Shown: positions 10,517 to 23,426, numbered from the stretch's first letter. The stretch: DNA of 64,000 nucleotides from Amoebidium appalachense (GCA_963693365.1 CAVNZM010000004.1:2976001-3040000), one strand, 5' to 3'. The notes: generated from the sequence alone by a model not told the origin. A program made the numbers and translations.

Positions 10517-13500
10517 CTAGACATGGGCAGCATAACCCTCCTCAAACAGTGGGTTGTTGTTTTCACCACCCGCCGCCTCATACAACGGATTGACGGCCCG
10601 CACAAACAGTTCATCATCCTGGCCCATCCAGGGGTCATTAATGGGTGGTGTTGCTGGCCGACTCATACGTTTGTAGGCATAATAGCCGCCCGCCACTGCC
10701 AGAACCGCTGCCGCAGCACCTGCTGCTGCCCCAGCCACGGTGCCAGTGTTGCTGGAACCGCTACCGGTGGTACTTTGGCTGGTGCTGCAGGTAACGTTGG
10801 GGCAGGCCTCGTCCTGTTGCAGTTCGGTGGGGCAACCCGTGCCGTTGTTCTGGGGCAGGGTAGCAATAACACGGTAGCGGGTACGGTTGGCTGTCTCTGT
10901 GCCGTCGGTGCAGGCACACATGCTCCAGTCGGACCAAGTGTTGACCACGCAGTCCACCGGGCAGGTGTTGATGGAGCATAGCCGGGAGTCTGCCAGCAAG
11001 GGGCATGCGGTGCCGTCAAAGGCCGGTGCCGCGAGTATGTTCCTGGTACGGTTCTCGAATCCACTGGCCGATGGAGCAGCACCCGTGCAGCTGGCCGAAC
11101 AATCCACCCAATCGGACCACTCAGAGACCTGGCAGTCGACTGGGCAGCTACTGCCCACACAGGCTTGCTGTTCCTCGAGGTCTCCACATGCTGTGCCGTT
11201 GTGTTGGGGCTGTTGCACAACGGGCCTGATTCGCTTCTGCACACCCGTGCCGCAGCTGACGTCACACACGGACCAGTCAGCCCATGCACCCACTGCACAC
11301 GGCACCGGCTCATAGGGGCAAACTGTAGAGCATGCGGCCTGTTGTGTTGCAGCCGGGCAGCTGGCGCCACCATAGAGGGGCTCTGCTACGATTGGCCTGG
11401 TGCGTGTTTGCATGCCAACAGCAACGGCCACGACCCCGTCGCAGTTGCTTGATGCATCACACGACCAGTCAGTCCAGGCACCCATAACACAATCCAACGG
11501 GCAGCTGGATGTGGAACATGCAGAGACTTCAATCACCTCAGTGCACTTCTGGGAATAGTCACATGCGGCAGTTTCGGCTGAGACCACACGTGTCCTAGTG
11601 CTTCCCCCCTCGCCACATGTAGCGCTGCATGTTGTCCACGCAGACCAATCGGTGTACACACACGTGCCGTTGCATGTTGACACAACGAAAGGACAATCAA
11701 ACTCGCATGTTCCGAGCTCATACAGCGATCCACACGCGTCACCGCCGTTATATGCCGGTGAGATGATGCTACGGGTCCGGATGGCCGTGCCTTGGACCAT
11801 GGGTCCGCTGGCCTGATTGCAATCTCCGGTGCAACTCCAGTCAGACCAGCTGCTGGTGATGCAGCTGCGTGGGCACAATACCGTACACGGAACGGTGGTG
11901 GTCATGTCGGGAGGACACTCGAGACCACCATATGCGGGGGCCTGAAGAAGTGTGCGGTAGCCGTGCTGTTGGCCGGTTGCCACAGAAGCTGAGGTACTAT
12001 TACAGTCGGCGTTGCATGGGTCGTACTTGAAAGCGGTCACGACACAGTCTACTGGACACTCTTGCCCGGTGCAAGGCTCGGTGTCAGCCAAAGACGGGCA
12101 TAGGGCATCCGTATTCTCCGGGTTCCTCGTGACAACCCGTGTGCGTACACGTGTGCCGCCCTCACCACAGGGCAGAGAGCAGGTGCTCCAGTCGCCCCAA
12201 CTGCTAACGACACACGGGATCTCGCAGGCAACCGTGCAAGACGACACAAGCGTCATGTCTCCACTGCAGGCCTTGCCGCCGTACTGCTCCGGCACCACAA
12301 TGGTGCGGGTCTGGGTAGTCTGGCCAACGGCAGACCCACTGGTGCCATCACAAACTGCTGAGCAGGTAGTTGGTTCGCTCCACGGGCTGTAGAGGCAATC
12401 CTGGGGGCATGCCTGGCCGGTGCAGTCCTGCACGTCCAGTAGCGATGGGCACGACATGCCTCCATTGGCCTCCTGGGCAACAACCGCACGGTCTCTGACA
12501 CGGTAGCCAGTGCCGCAGTCGACGGAGCACGATGACCACATGGCCCAATCAGACACCTCACAGTCGATGGGGCAAGTAATGGAGCAAGCCACGGTTTGCT
12601 CGAGGTTGGCCGGGCATGCACTGCCACCATTGTGCGGCTCCACAAGAACTGTTCTGGTCTCCACAGCCGTGCCATTTGCAGTAGAGGCGCCGGCAACACA
12701 TGTAGCATCACAGGCGCGTTGGGTAGTCCAATCAGACATGGCACAGGGCACTGGTGGTGCTACCTGGCACTGACTCGTGTCACATGCCTGGTAATCCATG
12801 ACATCCGGGCAGGTAGAGGCACCGGCTGACTTCCGTGTGCGCGTTGCAAGACCCGAGGTACATTTGTCGGTGCAACCATACCAGTCGGACCAGTCACCAA
12901 GAGCCGAGCAGTCCTGTTGGCAGGCCACAGAGCATGCCCGTGTTTCGACAAGGCTGCTGGGGGGAGGGCAGGGTTGTCCCCCATATGCCGCAGGACTGAG
13001 AACTTGTCGCTCCCAAGTCTCCACTCCATAGGACTGGTCTGAAAGGCCGTCTGGGCTGCACGTGGCATTGCAGGGCTCCACCAGGGTCATTGTAGGAGCC
13101 AGCTGACAGTCGGTTGGGCACTCAGCGTAGGAAGAGCACGTTGCTACTTCGTCCATGTCGGATGGGCATGCCACACCGTTGTTCATTGCAGCCTGCACCG
13201 TAGTGCGGTTCCTGGCGCGTTCTCCGATGCCACATGCCGTGCTGCAATCCGACCACTCCGTCCAGTCGCTGAGGACACAGTCCACTGGGCACGACATGCG
13301 GCATGGCTCGACCGTGTCCAGTGAGGGGCACTTTGTTCCTCCGTTGGCTGGCGTGACCAGTACTGTGCGTGTTTTGGTCGCCACACCCACTGCCTGTTCC
13401 ACACCGGGTTGGCAGGAGGCCGTGCAAGGGGAAGAAACCTCCCAAGCACTCGTTACACAGTCCCTAACACACCCATCAAACGAATCACAGCTGCGCTGAC

Positions 13501-13798
13501 GTTCAAGGTCAGGGCAAGCAGCTCCATCGTTTGCCGGTTGCTGGAGAACAATCCTAGCTGATGATTCGGCGCCAGAGCCGCACAAGGTACTGCAGAAACC
13601 CCAGTCACCCCATTCGGATACAACACAGCCCACTGGGCACGGTATTTGCGTCACCTGAATGTCTTCCAGGGGTGGGCACACAGCGCCTCCGTTGAGTGGA
13701 TCGATCGACACCAGTCGTGACCGTGACGACGACCGTTGCCCCACGGGAGATGCGCCATTGCATCCGTCGGTTGACTGCCAGTCAGACCAAAGGCCGAC
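10517..13798 (-). CDS. Receptor terminal exon: 17 TSP1 repeats, TM helix, NPxY tail
   Basis: 1093 codons plus stop TAG (10517-10519); acceptor TTTACAG, phase 0. It has 17 repeats, from VGLWSDWQSTDGCNG to VVNTWSDWSMCAC, all diverged from one another and from the amplified unit. A Ser/Thr/Gly linker (SQSTTGSGSSNTG) leads into a hydrophobic Ala-rich segment of about 23 residues (10673-10741; TVAGAAAGAAAAVLAVAGGY) with the stop-transfer residues YKR. The cytosolic tail carries NPLY (10580-10591) and NPLF (10544-10555), 12 residues apart, and ends YAAHV. It is one uninterrupted 3.3-kb exon, unlike the split N-terminal part. Confidence 0.93.
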   Translation of the reverse strand, partial: VGLWSDWQSTDGCNGASPVGQRSSSRSRLVSIDPLNGGAVCPPLEDIQVTQIPCPVGCVVSEWGDWGFCSTLCGSGAESSARIVLQQPANDGAACPDLERQRSCDSFDGCVRDCVTSAWEVSSPCTASCQPGVEQAVGVATKTRTVLVTPANGGTKCPSLDTVEPCRMSCPVDCVLSDWTEWSDCSTACGIGERARNRTTVQAAMNNGVACPSDMDEVATCSSYAECPTDCQLAPTMTLVEPCNATCSPDGLSDQSYGVETWERQVLSPAAYGGQPCPPPSSLVETRACSVACQQDCSALGDWSDWYGCTDKCTSGLATRTRKSAGASTCPDVMDYQACDTSQCQVAPPVPCAMSDWTTQRACDATCVAGASTANGTAVETRTVLVEPHNGGSACPANLEQTVACSITCPIDCEVSDWAMWSSCSVDCGTGYRVRDRAVVAQEANGGMSCPSLLDVQDCTGQACPQDCLYSPWSEPTTCSAVCDGTSGSAVGQTTQTRTIVVPEQYGGKACSGDMTLVSSCTVACEIPCVVSSWGDWSTCSLPCGEGGTRVRTRVVTRNPENTDALCPSLADTEPCTGQECPVDCVVTAFKYDPCNADCNSTSASVATGQQHGYRTLLQAPAYGGLECPPDMTTTVPCTVLCPRSCITSSWSDWSCTGDCNQASGPMVQGTAIRTRSIISPAYNGGDACGSLYELGTCEFDCPFVVSTCNGTCVYTDWSAWTTCSATCGEGGSTRTRVVSAETAACDYSQKCTEVIEVSACSTSSCPLDCVMGAWTDWSCDASSNCDGVVAVAVGMQTRTRPIVAEPLYGGASCPAATQQAACSTVCPYEPVPCAVGAWADWSVCDVSCGTGVQKRIRPVVQQPQHNGTACGDLEEQQACVGSSCPVDCQVSEWSDWVDCSASCTGAAPSASGFENRTRNILAAPAFDGTACPLLADSRLCSINTCPVDCVVNTWSDWSMCACTDGTETANRTRYRVIATLPQNNGTGCPTELQQDEACPNVTCSTSQSTTGSGSSNTGTVAGAAAGAAAAVLAVAGGYYAYKRMSRPATPPINDPWMGQDDELFVRAVNPLYEAAGGENNNPLFEEGYAAHV

Positions 13799-14787
13799 CT
13801 GTAAAATTTCAAAGTTAGACACGATTCTTACACCGAAAAACTCAAAATACACTAAAGACATATGAACGGGGTACATAACTGCTCATGACGAAAAGTGATG
13901 CTATGTACTCACTCTATTGTGCTCTACACTATCAAGGCCAATCAACAAAACAATTCACCAAGTGAGATGCCTGGATTCACAGCCACACTCATCCAACCCC
14001 CCACAACAAGAGATGAAGGGGGGAGGGGGGGGGGGGGGGGGGGGGGGGTTACCTGGCAGTCGACGTCGCACTGGTCCGTGGTGCAAGCCCTTGTCTCCAG
14101 AAGAGACGGGTCGCACTGCATTCCGCCGTTCTCTGGCTGCCTGGTCACGTAGCGTGTCCGCTGCGACGCACCGGTTGCCTCGGGTTGCGTGCCAGTGCAT
14201 TTCTCCATGGCATCGCAGGGAGACCACTCGGCCCAGGCCGACAGCAGGCAGTCCACATCACAGGGTGCCGTGCAGGTGTCGGTCTCCTGCAGCAGTGGGC
14301 ATCCGGTGCCGCCATTGGCTGCCTCCCTGGTAACCTCCCTTGTGCGCATGTTGATGCCCGTCACGGTCCCCGTGGTGCCGTTGCAGTTGCTCGACGCATC
14401 GCATGACCACGCTGACCATGGGCCCACCTCGCAGGCCACGGCACAGCCTTGGATCGTGCAGGCTTCAACACGTTGGAGCTCCTCGCACTGCCCCCCGCCG
14501 TATGCCGGCTCGACGACCACACGCCTGGTATCGATGCGGTGGCCCTCGGCAACCACGCTGGTGCCGTTGCAGGTGGCCAGGCAAGCACCCTCGGCATATT
14601 CGGACAGCTCACAGTCCCGCGGGCATGCCGTGCCTACAAAAAGAGGCCCCATACACATGTTAGCATGTAGCCCTTGCCTGCTTTGTGTTCCCCCCTCCCC
14701 CCTATCCCTCCCATCCCCCCATGCCGAAAAAATAAACAAAACCCCTGTCCCCCTCTACCCCCACCCCCCCACCCCCCCATCCCCCCA

Positions 14788-14833
<46 letters not shown>

Positions 14834-17473
14834 ACACACACTACACAACACACACCGACCCCACCCCATGGGGTCCATTCACCACCATCCTTGTATGCTT
14901 CCAATAAAAGGGTCGTATCCCGCCTTTCACGCTCTATGCCACCAAGCATCAGCGCACACTAGAGTCCGACCCTTACCGTAGCACTCCTGGTAGCCAATAG
15001 TCTCGGGGCAGGCCAGGCCGTTGTTGACCGGGAAGGTGGTGGGGCTACGGGTCCGCTGCTGCACGCCTGCGCCGCAGCTGGCCGAGCACCCTTGCCACTC
15101 TGACCACTCGCCCATGACACAGTTGACGGGGCAGTCAACCTTTACGCAGCCTGTGGTGCTCTGCAGGTCGGGGCATACCGCACCATTGTTGGCCGACGCC
15201 CTCGTGACCTGCCTGGTCAGCACAGCCGTGCCTGACGACTGTGCAGCCGCACCGTCGCACGAAGCTTGGCAGTCACCAACCACCCAATCACTGACCACAC
15301 AGTCAACGTCGCACTGGGCCGTGCATGTCTGTGTCTCTTGAAGACCTGGGCAGGCCATACCGAGGCTGTTGGGTGCCACCAGCACGCTCCTGGACCTAAG
15401 TGCCAGGCCACTGGCTGTGGGCAGCTGCCCGTCGCAGTTGCTGCTGGCAGCACAAGCCCATTCGGTCCACTGCCGTGCACAAGTGGTTAGGGACAGGCCA
15501 TCATCCAGCCATCTCCAATGCTTTTATTCTAATGATAATTGTTTGTCCCTTTGTTGCTGGAGTTGAAAAAAGGGGGAGGGGCGAGGGGGGGTGAGAAACG
15601 GGGGGGAGGGGGGGGGGAAGGAGGGGGGGGAAGAGGGGCAGAGCAACAAACAACCTGGGGGTGGGTGGGTGGGTGTGTGTGTGTGTGGGTGGGTGGGTGG
15701 GGGGGGGGGGGGGGGGGGGGGGGCGGGGGAGGGGGGGGGGGGGGGGGGGAGGGGGGGGGGGGGGGGGGGAGGGGGAGGGGGGGGGAGGAGGAGGGGGGGA
15801 GGAGGAGGCACGGGTCCAGTGCAAGCAGCAACATTGACATACCTGGTCAACCTCACAATGGACAGGGCAGTCAGTGATCTGGCAAGACTCGGTGATCTGC
15901 AGGGTCGTGTTGCAGGCCATGCCTCCGTTGAGAGGTTCGACCATGACGGTTCGGCTGCCCTGCTGGGTGCCCACAGCCACAGGATTGCGGCCGTCGCACA
16001 CCGCACTACAGCTGTCGAAGGTGAAGGGGGTCAGCACACAGTCCACAGGGCAGAGCGTGCCCTCGCAGGCGGCCCTGTCCACCGTGACGCACTCGGCACC
16101 TCCGTTCTGGGCTGGGGCAGCAACCGGCCTGGTCCGTGTCATGGTGCCTCCAGTGCCGCAGTCCTTGTCACACGTGCTCCACTCTCCCCATGCACCAGGC
16201 TGGCAGGCCACCGGGCAGTCCTCACGGTAGCATGTCCGCGCGTCCATGAGGGCTGGGCAGGGGGTGCCATCGTGTGCCTGGTTGCGCACCACGTCGCGGG
16301 TAAACACCTGTTTACCCTCGGCAGTGGGGCTCGACTCAACACACACAGCATCGCACACTCCCGCCACCCAATCGCTCACGGCGCAATCGACGTCGCAGTC
16401 AGAGATGCATGGGGCGTTCTCCACCAGCTCAGGGCAGGCCTTACCACCGTTGAGTGGGGCAGCCGCAACGAGACGTGTTCTGGTGACCAAGCCGTGGGCC
16501 TCAGAGACCTGGCCGTCACAGGCCTTTGCGCCGTCGCATGGGCTCCAAGGTGCCCACTCCGCCACCTGGCAGTTGACCGGGCAGCCGTCCACAGTGCAAG
16601 CAACCGTCTGGGCAGCCGGCCCACACTCGGCACCGCCATACTGCGGGGCAATAGCAACTTCGCGCTGGTCGATGCGTGTTCCGTTGACCGACACGTTGAT
16701 CCCATCACAGACGGCCGAGCAGGCTCCCTCGACCCACTCGCCTTGCAGGCAGTCCCTCGGGCACTCGAACCCTTGGCAGGGAATGTACTCCACCAGGGCC
16801 GGGCACGGGGTCCCACCATTCTGATCGGGCACGCTGACACTGCGCACGCGCTGCTGGGTGCCTGCGCCGCACGACGCCGTGCACTGTGTCCATTCGGACC
16901 ACGCTGACACCGCGCAGCTGACCGGGCACGTCTTCACGCACTGCTCCACCAGCGCCAGGTCGCCACACGCCGCTCCCTCGTTCTGCGGCTCCCGCTGTAC
17001 ATCCCTGGTCCTGGTGCGCTGGCCAGCAACGGCTCCGTTCACACCATCGCACTCGGCCTCGCAGGCAGTCGCCATGGGGTCGCTCCAGGGCCCGACCAGG
17101 CAGTCCACATTGCACGTGTCCACTGAGCACGGAAGCTGCTCCACCAGAACTGGGCAGCCGGCTTTGGTGTTCTGTGGCTCAACAACCACCTGGCGCTGGC
17201 GCACCTGGGTGCCTGCTGCATTCCTTGTCTGCCCGTTGCACATGCTGGCAGCATCACACTGCCACTCGCTCCACCCAGACACCTGTGAGGACAGAGTCAG
17301 CCATCGGTTGTGCAGGCAGGGTGTGGCCGGCAGTTAGAAAGGTGACATGGTTGGGGTGATGAGGTTGGAGGGGGGTGGTGGTGTGTAAATGAGGGGTGGG
17401 GTAGACGTTAGCAGGAGAGAGGAGGTATATAGGTGCTTGTGTGAGTGGTGGTGGTGGTGGTGGTGGTGGTCGG

Positions 17474-17511
<38 letters not shown>

Positions 17512-20500
17512 AGTGGCAGCAATGCAAACAAGTGCTTGTGTGGGTATGCAAGGGTGAAGAAAATGAAGTAAGCATCTGGTGGTGGTGATGGTGGTAGTGG
17601 TGAAGGGTTGGTGTGTGTGTGTAGGGGTGGGGGTGGGGGGGGGGGGGGGGGGGGGGGGCAGCCACCTGGCAGGGTACTGGGCAGGCAACGGTTGTGCACG
17701 AACCAGTCTCGGCCAAATCACCACATGGCTCGCCTCCGTTTTGGGTCTGCACAACGACGTCCCTACGGCGGGCCTGGCTGCCATCGGCTACGACGGTGCT
17801 GCCGTTGCAGCGTGACAGGGCATCGCACACCCATGGTGACCACTCGCCGGTAACGCAGGCCACGGGGCAGGCATCGATACGGCAAGGTGCCTCCTCAGCC
17901 AGCTGGCCACAGGGAACCCCGCCTTGCAGTGCCGGCCTCGTCACGGCCCTGGTCCTCACCTGCAGCCCAGCGGCCGTGGGGTTGATCCCGTCGCATGACG
18001 CGCTGCAGCTCCATTCGGACCATGCAGTCATGTCGCAGTCCACTGGGCAGTCCGTCACCTCGCAACCGCGGGTGGCACGCAGCTCCTCGTCGCTGGGGCA
18101 GGGGGTGCCTCCGTACAAGGCATGCACAAGCACAGGCCTACGGCCCACCTGGGTGCCGGTGGCTCGCGGGCTGGTCCGGTCACAGGTGGCAGAACACTGG
18201 CTCCACTGCCAGTCGCCCAGCACACAGGGCACAGGGCAAAGGGCCTGCAGCGACCTGTACGGGGCAAGGTTGGTCAGCATCACGGACACCACCAGCAGGC
18301 CGGGCCCTTCCCCCCCCCCCCCCCCCCCCCCCCCACCCACCCACCCACCCACCTCCCTCCTGCCCTTACAACATATGCATGCACACGGCCACCTCTCCCA
18401 GGGCACCCGGCGGGAAACCAAAGGCCAGCCAACCATGCCCTCAGAACCAAACGGGGGTGCGCACAAGCCATCGTCATACTTACGTTGGGTCCTCGGCTTG
18501 GCAGTTGCCAGATGTGCCGCATCCCAGGAACACAGACAGGCGCGTGCCAGCGACGGCGCGGAAGGTCCCCCGCACCGTGATCACCTGCTGGGAGTCTCCC
18601 AACAGCGCCGTCTCGCCATTATCATAGGCCCATGTCTGGGCACCAGCATAGTCCTTGGATTCCCAGCCCTGTGCAGCGCTGCCCTGGACCTGCAGAGATG
18701 CGGGGTCGAAGCTGGACACCTGCGGTTGCAAACCAGTAAGGATTAGTGCTTGCCACGACACACACACACACACACACATACACCCCCTTGGTTTATGCAC
18801 GGCACCCTTCTCCCTGCATGGCCAAGCATAGGCCAGCATACACTGCCACCCTCCGTATGCACATAATGCCTGCACTTCCTGCCTCTGGACATTGCCCAGG
18901 GGCCTAGACCATGTTTCACAACCGGGAACATACCACTTGTTGGGTGCCCCCATAGTGCGCCGTTACAACCACCCTGTCGGCTGTCCGCAGGTCACACGAC
19001 TGGGTCCGGTTCTGGGCAGAGGTGATGCCCGTGAACACCAATGGGGTGTCCCCTTGGCCAGGGCAAGACCCAGTCAGCGTCATTGTGTCGGCGGCCATGT
19101 CGACCACCACCTCAAAGGTGCAGGTGGAGGACGCGGACTCGGCCCCGGGGGCTGCTGCTACCAGAGATGCAACCTGCGACCTGGTGGTGTCGCCGGGAAG
19201 GCCCACGACTGCCTCCACCGCATTTGCCGACAGGAACCACATCTCGGCCCCAACCAGGGAGTTCTGGCTGGCTACCAGGCAGGCCTGCGTCCCCTTGCAC
19301 AGCTCCACCTCGGACAGCTGTGGGCACGCATCACCGCGGTTCAGGGGGGGCTGGGCCACAAGGCGGCTCCTAGTGCGCGTGCCAGCATCGGGCAACTGCG
19401 AGCAAGAACAAGCTGACCAGTCGCCCCAAGGGCTGACCGTGCATGCAACCGGGCACAGATCGTACATGCAGGCCTCCTGCTCCTTGTCGTTGCCGCATGC
19501 CTGCCCGCCGTTGAGTGCAGGGCGCTGCACACCGCGTACTCTTGTCTCCACTCCGTCAGACGTGGGCTGGGCACCGTCGCAGCGTTGAGCTGCATCACAT
19601 ACCCACGCGCTCCAAGAGCCCATCACACAGTCCACCGCACACGTTGATGTTGTGCAAACCTGCTCCTCCACAAGCGCAGGGCATGCAGCACCGGCATTGT
19701 AGGGCTGCCTGCTCACTGTCCTGGACCGGCTCTCCTTGCCAGTGGCCATGGGCAGCATGCCGTCGCAGTATTGCCCGGCCGTGCACAAAGCCCACTCCGA
19801 CCACGAGTCCACCTGCACATTTCAAATTCACGGTGAGCCAGGTCGAGACGCAGGCCTGTCGTCAACAGCCCCCCCAATGCACACCATACCCCTTTTACCT
19901 ACTCCCCACCCCACACACCCTCCCACACAAACACCCAGTAACACCCATCAGCGGCTAGTACACTGGATCCACCCACAGCAACGCCACCTATATTCACAGC
20001 CACCCCCATCCAACCCCCCCCCCACACAACAAGAGATGAGCGGGGGGCAGGTTTACCTGGCAGTCGACATCGCACTTGTCCGTGGTGCAAGCCCTTGTCT
20101 CCAGAAGAGACGGGTCGCACTGCATTCCGCCGTTCTCTGGCTGCCTGGTCACGTAGCGTGTCCGCTGCGACGCACCGGTTGCCTCGGGTTGCGTGCCAGT
20201 GCATTTCTCCATGGCATCGCAGGGAGACCACTCGGCCCAGGCCGACAGCAGGCAGTCCACATCACAGGGTGCCGTGCAGGTGTCGGTCTCCTGCAGCAGT
20301 GGGCATCCGGTGCCGCCATTGGCTGCCTCCCTGGTAACCTCCCTTGTGCGCATGTTGATGCCCGTCACGGTCCCCGTGGTGCCGTTGCAGTTGCTCGACG
20401 CATCGCATGACCACGCTGACCATGGGCCCACCTCGCAGGCCACGGCACAGCCTTGGATCGTGCAGGCTTCAACACGTTGGAGCTCCTCGCACTGCCCCCC

Positions 20501-23426
20501 GCCGTATGCCGGCTCGACGACCACACGCCTGGTATCGATGCGGTGGCCCTCGGCAACCACGCTGGTGCCGTTGCAGGTGGCCAGGCAAGCACCCTCGGCA
20601 TATTCGGACAGCTCGCAGTCCCGCGGGCATGCCGTGCCTACAAAAAGAGGCCCCATACACATGTTAGCATGTAGCCCTTGCCTGCTTTGTGTTCCCCCCT
20701 CCCCCTATCCCTCCCATCCCCCCATGCCGAAAAAATAAACAAAACCCCTGTCCCCCTCTTCCCCCACCCCCCACCCCCCCATCCCCCCCATCCCCCCCTC
20801 CCCCTTCCCCCCCCCCCCCCACACACACACACACTACACAACACACACCGACCCCACCCCATGGGGTCCATTCACCACCATCCTTGTATGCTTCCAATTA
20901 AAGGGTCGTATCCCGCCTTTCACGCTCTATGCCACCAAGCATCAGCGCACACTAGAGTCCGACCCTTACCGTAGCACTCCTGGTAGCCAATAGTCTCGGG
21001 GCAGGCCAGGCCGTTGTTGACCGGGAAGGTGGTGGGGCTACGGGTCCGCTGCTGCACGCCTGCGCCGCAGCTGGCCGAGCACCCTTGCCACTCTGACCAC
21101 TCGCCCATGACACAGTTGACGGGGCAGTCAACCTTTACGCAGCCTGTGGTGCTCTGCAGGTCGGGGCATACCGCACCATTGTTGGCCGACGCCCTCGTGA
21201 CCTGCCTGGTCAGCACAGCCGTGCCTGACGACTGTGCAGCCGCACCGTCGCACGAAGCTTGGCAGTCACCAACCACCCAATCACTGACCACACAGTCAAC
21301 GTCGCACTGGGCCGTGCATGTCTGTGTCTCTTGAAGACCTGGGCAGGCCATACCGAGGCTGTTGGGTGCCACCAGCACGCTCCTGGACCTAAGTGCCAGG
21401 CCACTGGCTGTGGGCAGCTGCCCGTCGCAGTTGCTGCTGGCAGCACAAGCCCATTCGGTCCACTGCCGTGCACAAGTGGTTAGGGACAGGCCATCATCCA
21501 GCCATCTCCAATGCTTTGATTCTAATGATACTTGTTTGTCCCTTTGTTGCTGGAGTTGAAAAAAGGGGGAGGGGCGAGTGGGGGTGAGAAACGGGGGGAG
21601 GGGGGGGGGGGGGGAAGGAGGGGGGGGAAGAGGGGCAGAGCAACAAACAACCTGGGGGTGGGTGGGTGGGTGTGTGTGTGTGTGGGTGGGTGGGTGGCGG
21701 GGGAGGGGGGGGGGGGGGGAGGGGGGGAGGGGGAGGGGGGGAGGAGGAGGGGGGGAGGAGGAGGCACGGGTCCAGTGCAAGCAGCAACATTGACATACCT
21801 GGTCAACCTCACAATGGACAGGGCAGTCAGTGATCTGGCAAGACTCGGTGATCTGCAGGGTCGTGTTGCAGGCCATGCCTCCGTTGAGAGGTTCGACCAT
21901 GACGGTTCGGCTGCCCTGCTGGGTGCCCACAGCCACAGGATTGCGGCCGTCGCACACCGCACTACAGCTGTCGAAGGTGAAGGGGGTCAGCACACAGTCC
22001 ACAGGGCAGAGCGTGCCCTCGCAGGCGGCCCTGTCCACCGTGACGCACTCGGCACCTCCGTTCTGGGCTGGGGCAGCAACCGGCCTGGTCCGTGTCATGG
22101 TGCCTCCAGTGCCGCAGTCCTTGTCACACGTGCTCCACTCTCCCCATGCACCAGGCTGGCAGGCCACCGGGCAGTCCTCACGGTAGCATGTCCGCGCGTC
22201 CATGAGGGCTGGGCAGGGGGTGCCATCGTGTGCCTGGTTGCGCACCACGTCGCGGGTAAACACCTGTTTACCCTCGGCAGTGGGGCTCGACTCAACACAC
22301 ACAGCATCGCACACTCCCGCCACCCAATCGCTCACGGCGCAATCGACGTCGCAGTCAGAGATGCATGGGGCGTTCTCCACCAGCTCAGGGCAGGCCTTAC
22401 CACCGTTGAGTGGGGCAGCCGCAACGAGACGTGTTCTGGTGACCAAGCCGTGGGCCTCAGAGACCTGGCCGTCACAGGCCTTTGCGCCGTCGCATGGGCT
22501 CCAAGGTGCCCACTCCGCCACCTGGCAGTTGACCGGGCAGCCGTCCACAGTGCAAGCAACCGTCTGGGCAGCCGGCCCACACTCGGCACCGCCATACTGC
22601 GGGGCAATAGCAACTTCGCGCTGGTCGATGCGTGTTCCGTTGACCGACACGTTGATCCCATCACAGACGGCCGAGCAGGCTCCCTCGACCCACTCGCCTT
22701 GCAGGCAGTCCCTCGGGCACTCGAACCCTTGGCAGGGAATGTACTCCACCAGGGCCGGGCACGGGGTCCCACCATTCTGATCGGGCACGCTGACACTGCG
22801 CACGCGCTGCTGGGTGCCTGCGCCGCACGACGCCGTGCACTGTGTCCATTCGGACCACGCTGACACCGCGCAGCTGACCGGGCACGTCTTCACGCACTGC
22901 TCCACCAGCGCCAGGTCGCCACACGCCGCTCCCTCGTTCTGCGGCTCCCGCTGTACATCCCTGGTCCTGGTGCGCTGGCCAGCAACGGCTCCGTTCACAC
23001 CATCGCACTCGGCCTCGCAGGCAGTCGCCATGGGGTCGCTCCAGGGCCCGACCAGGCAGTCCACATTGCACGTGTCCACTGAGCACGGAAGCTGCTCCAC
23101 CAGAACTGGGCAGCCGGCTTTGGTGTTCTGTGGCTCAACAACCACCTGGCGCTGGCGCACCTGGGTGCCTGCTGCATTCCTTGTCTGCCCGTTGCACATG
23201 CTGGCAGCATCACACTGCCACTCGCTCCACCCAGACACCTGTGAGGACAGAGTCAGCCATCGGTTGTGCAGGCAGGGTGTGGCCGGCAGTTAGAAAGGTG
23301 ACATGGTTGGGGTGATGAGGTTGGAGGGGGGTGGTGGTGTGTAAATGAGGGGTGGGGTAGACGTTAGCAGGAGAGAGGAGGTATATAGGTGCTTGTGTGA
23401 GTGGTGGTGGTGGTGGTGGTGGTCGG

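Noticed and set aside
15591-16907. Plus-strand open frame of 438 codons opposite receptor exon d, recurring in every unit copy (21532-22863, 27617-28819, 33326-34801, 39500-40792)
   Set aside because: Antisense shadow of the TSP1-coding exon. It runs through intron repeats, shows no domain, and its openness follows from the Cys/Trp/Pro-rich codon pattern on the other strand.
17694-18746. Plus-strand open frames of about 350-390 codons opposite exon c
   Set aside because: They cross the intron poly-C and lack any domain; they are shadows of the minus-strand exons c and b.
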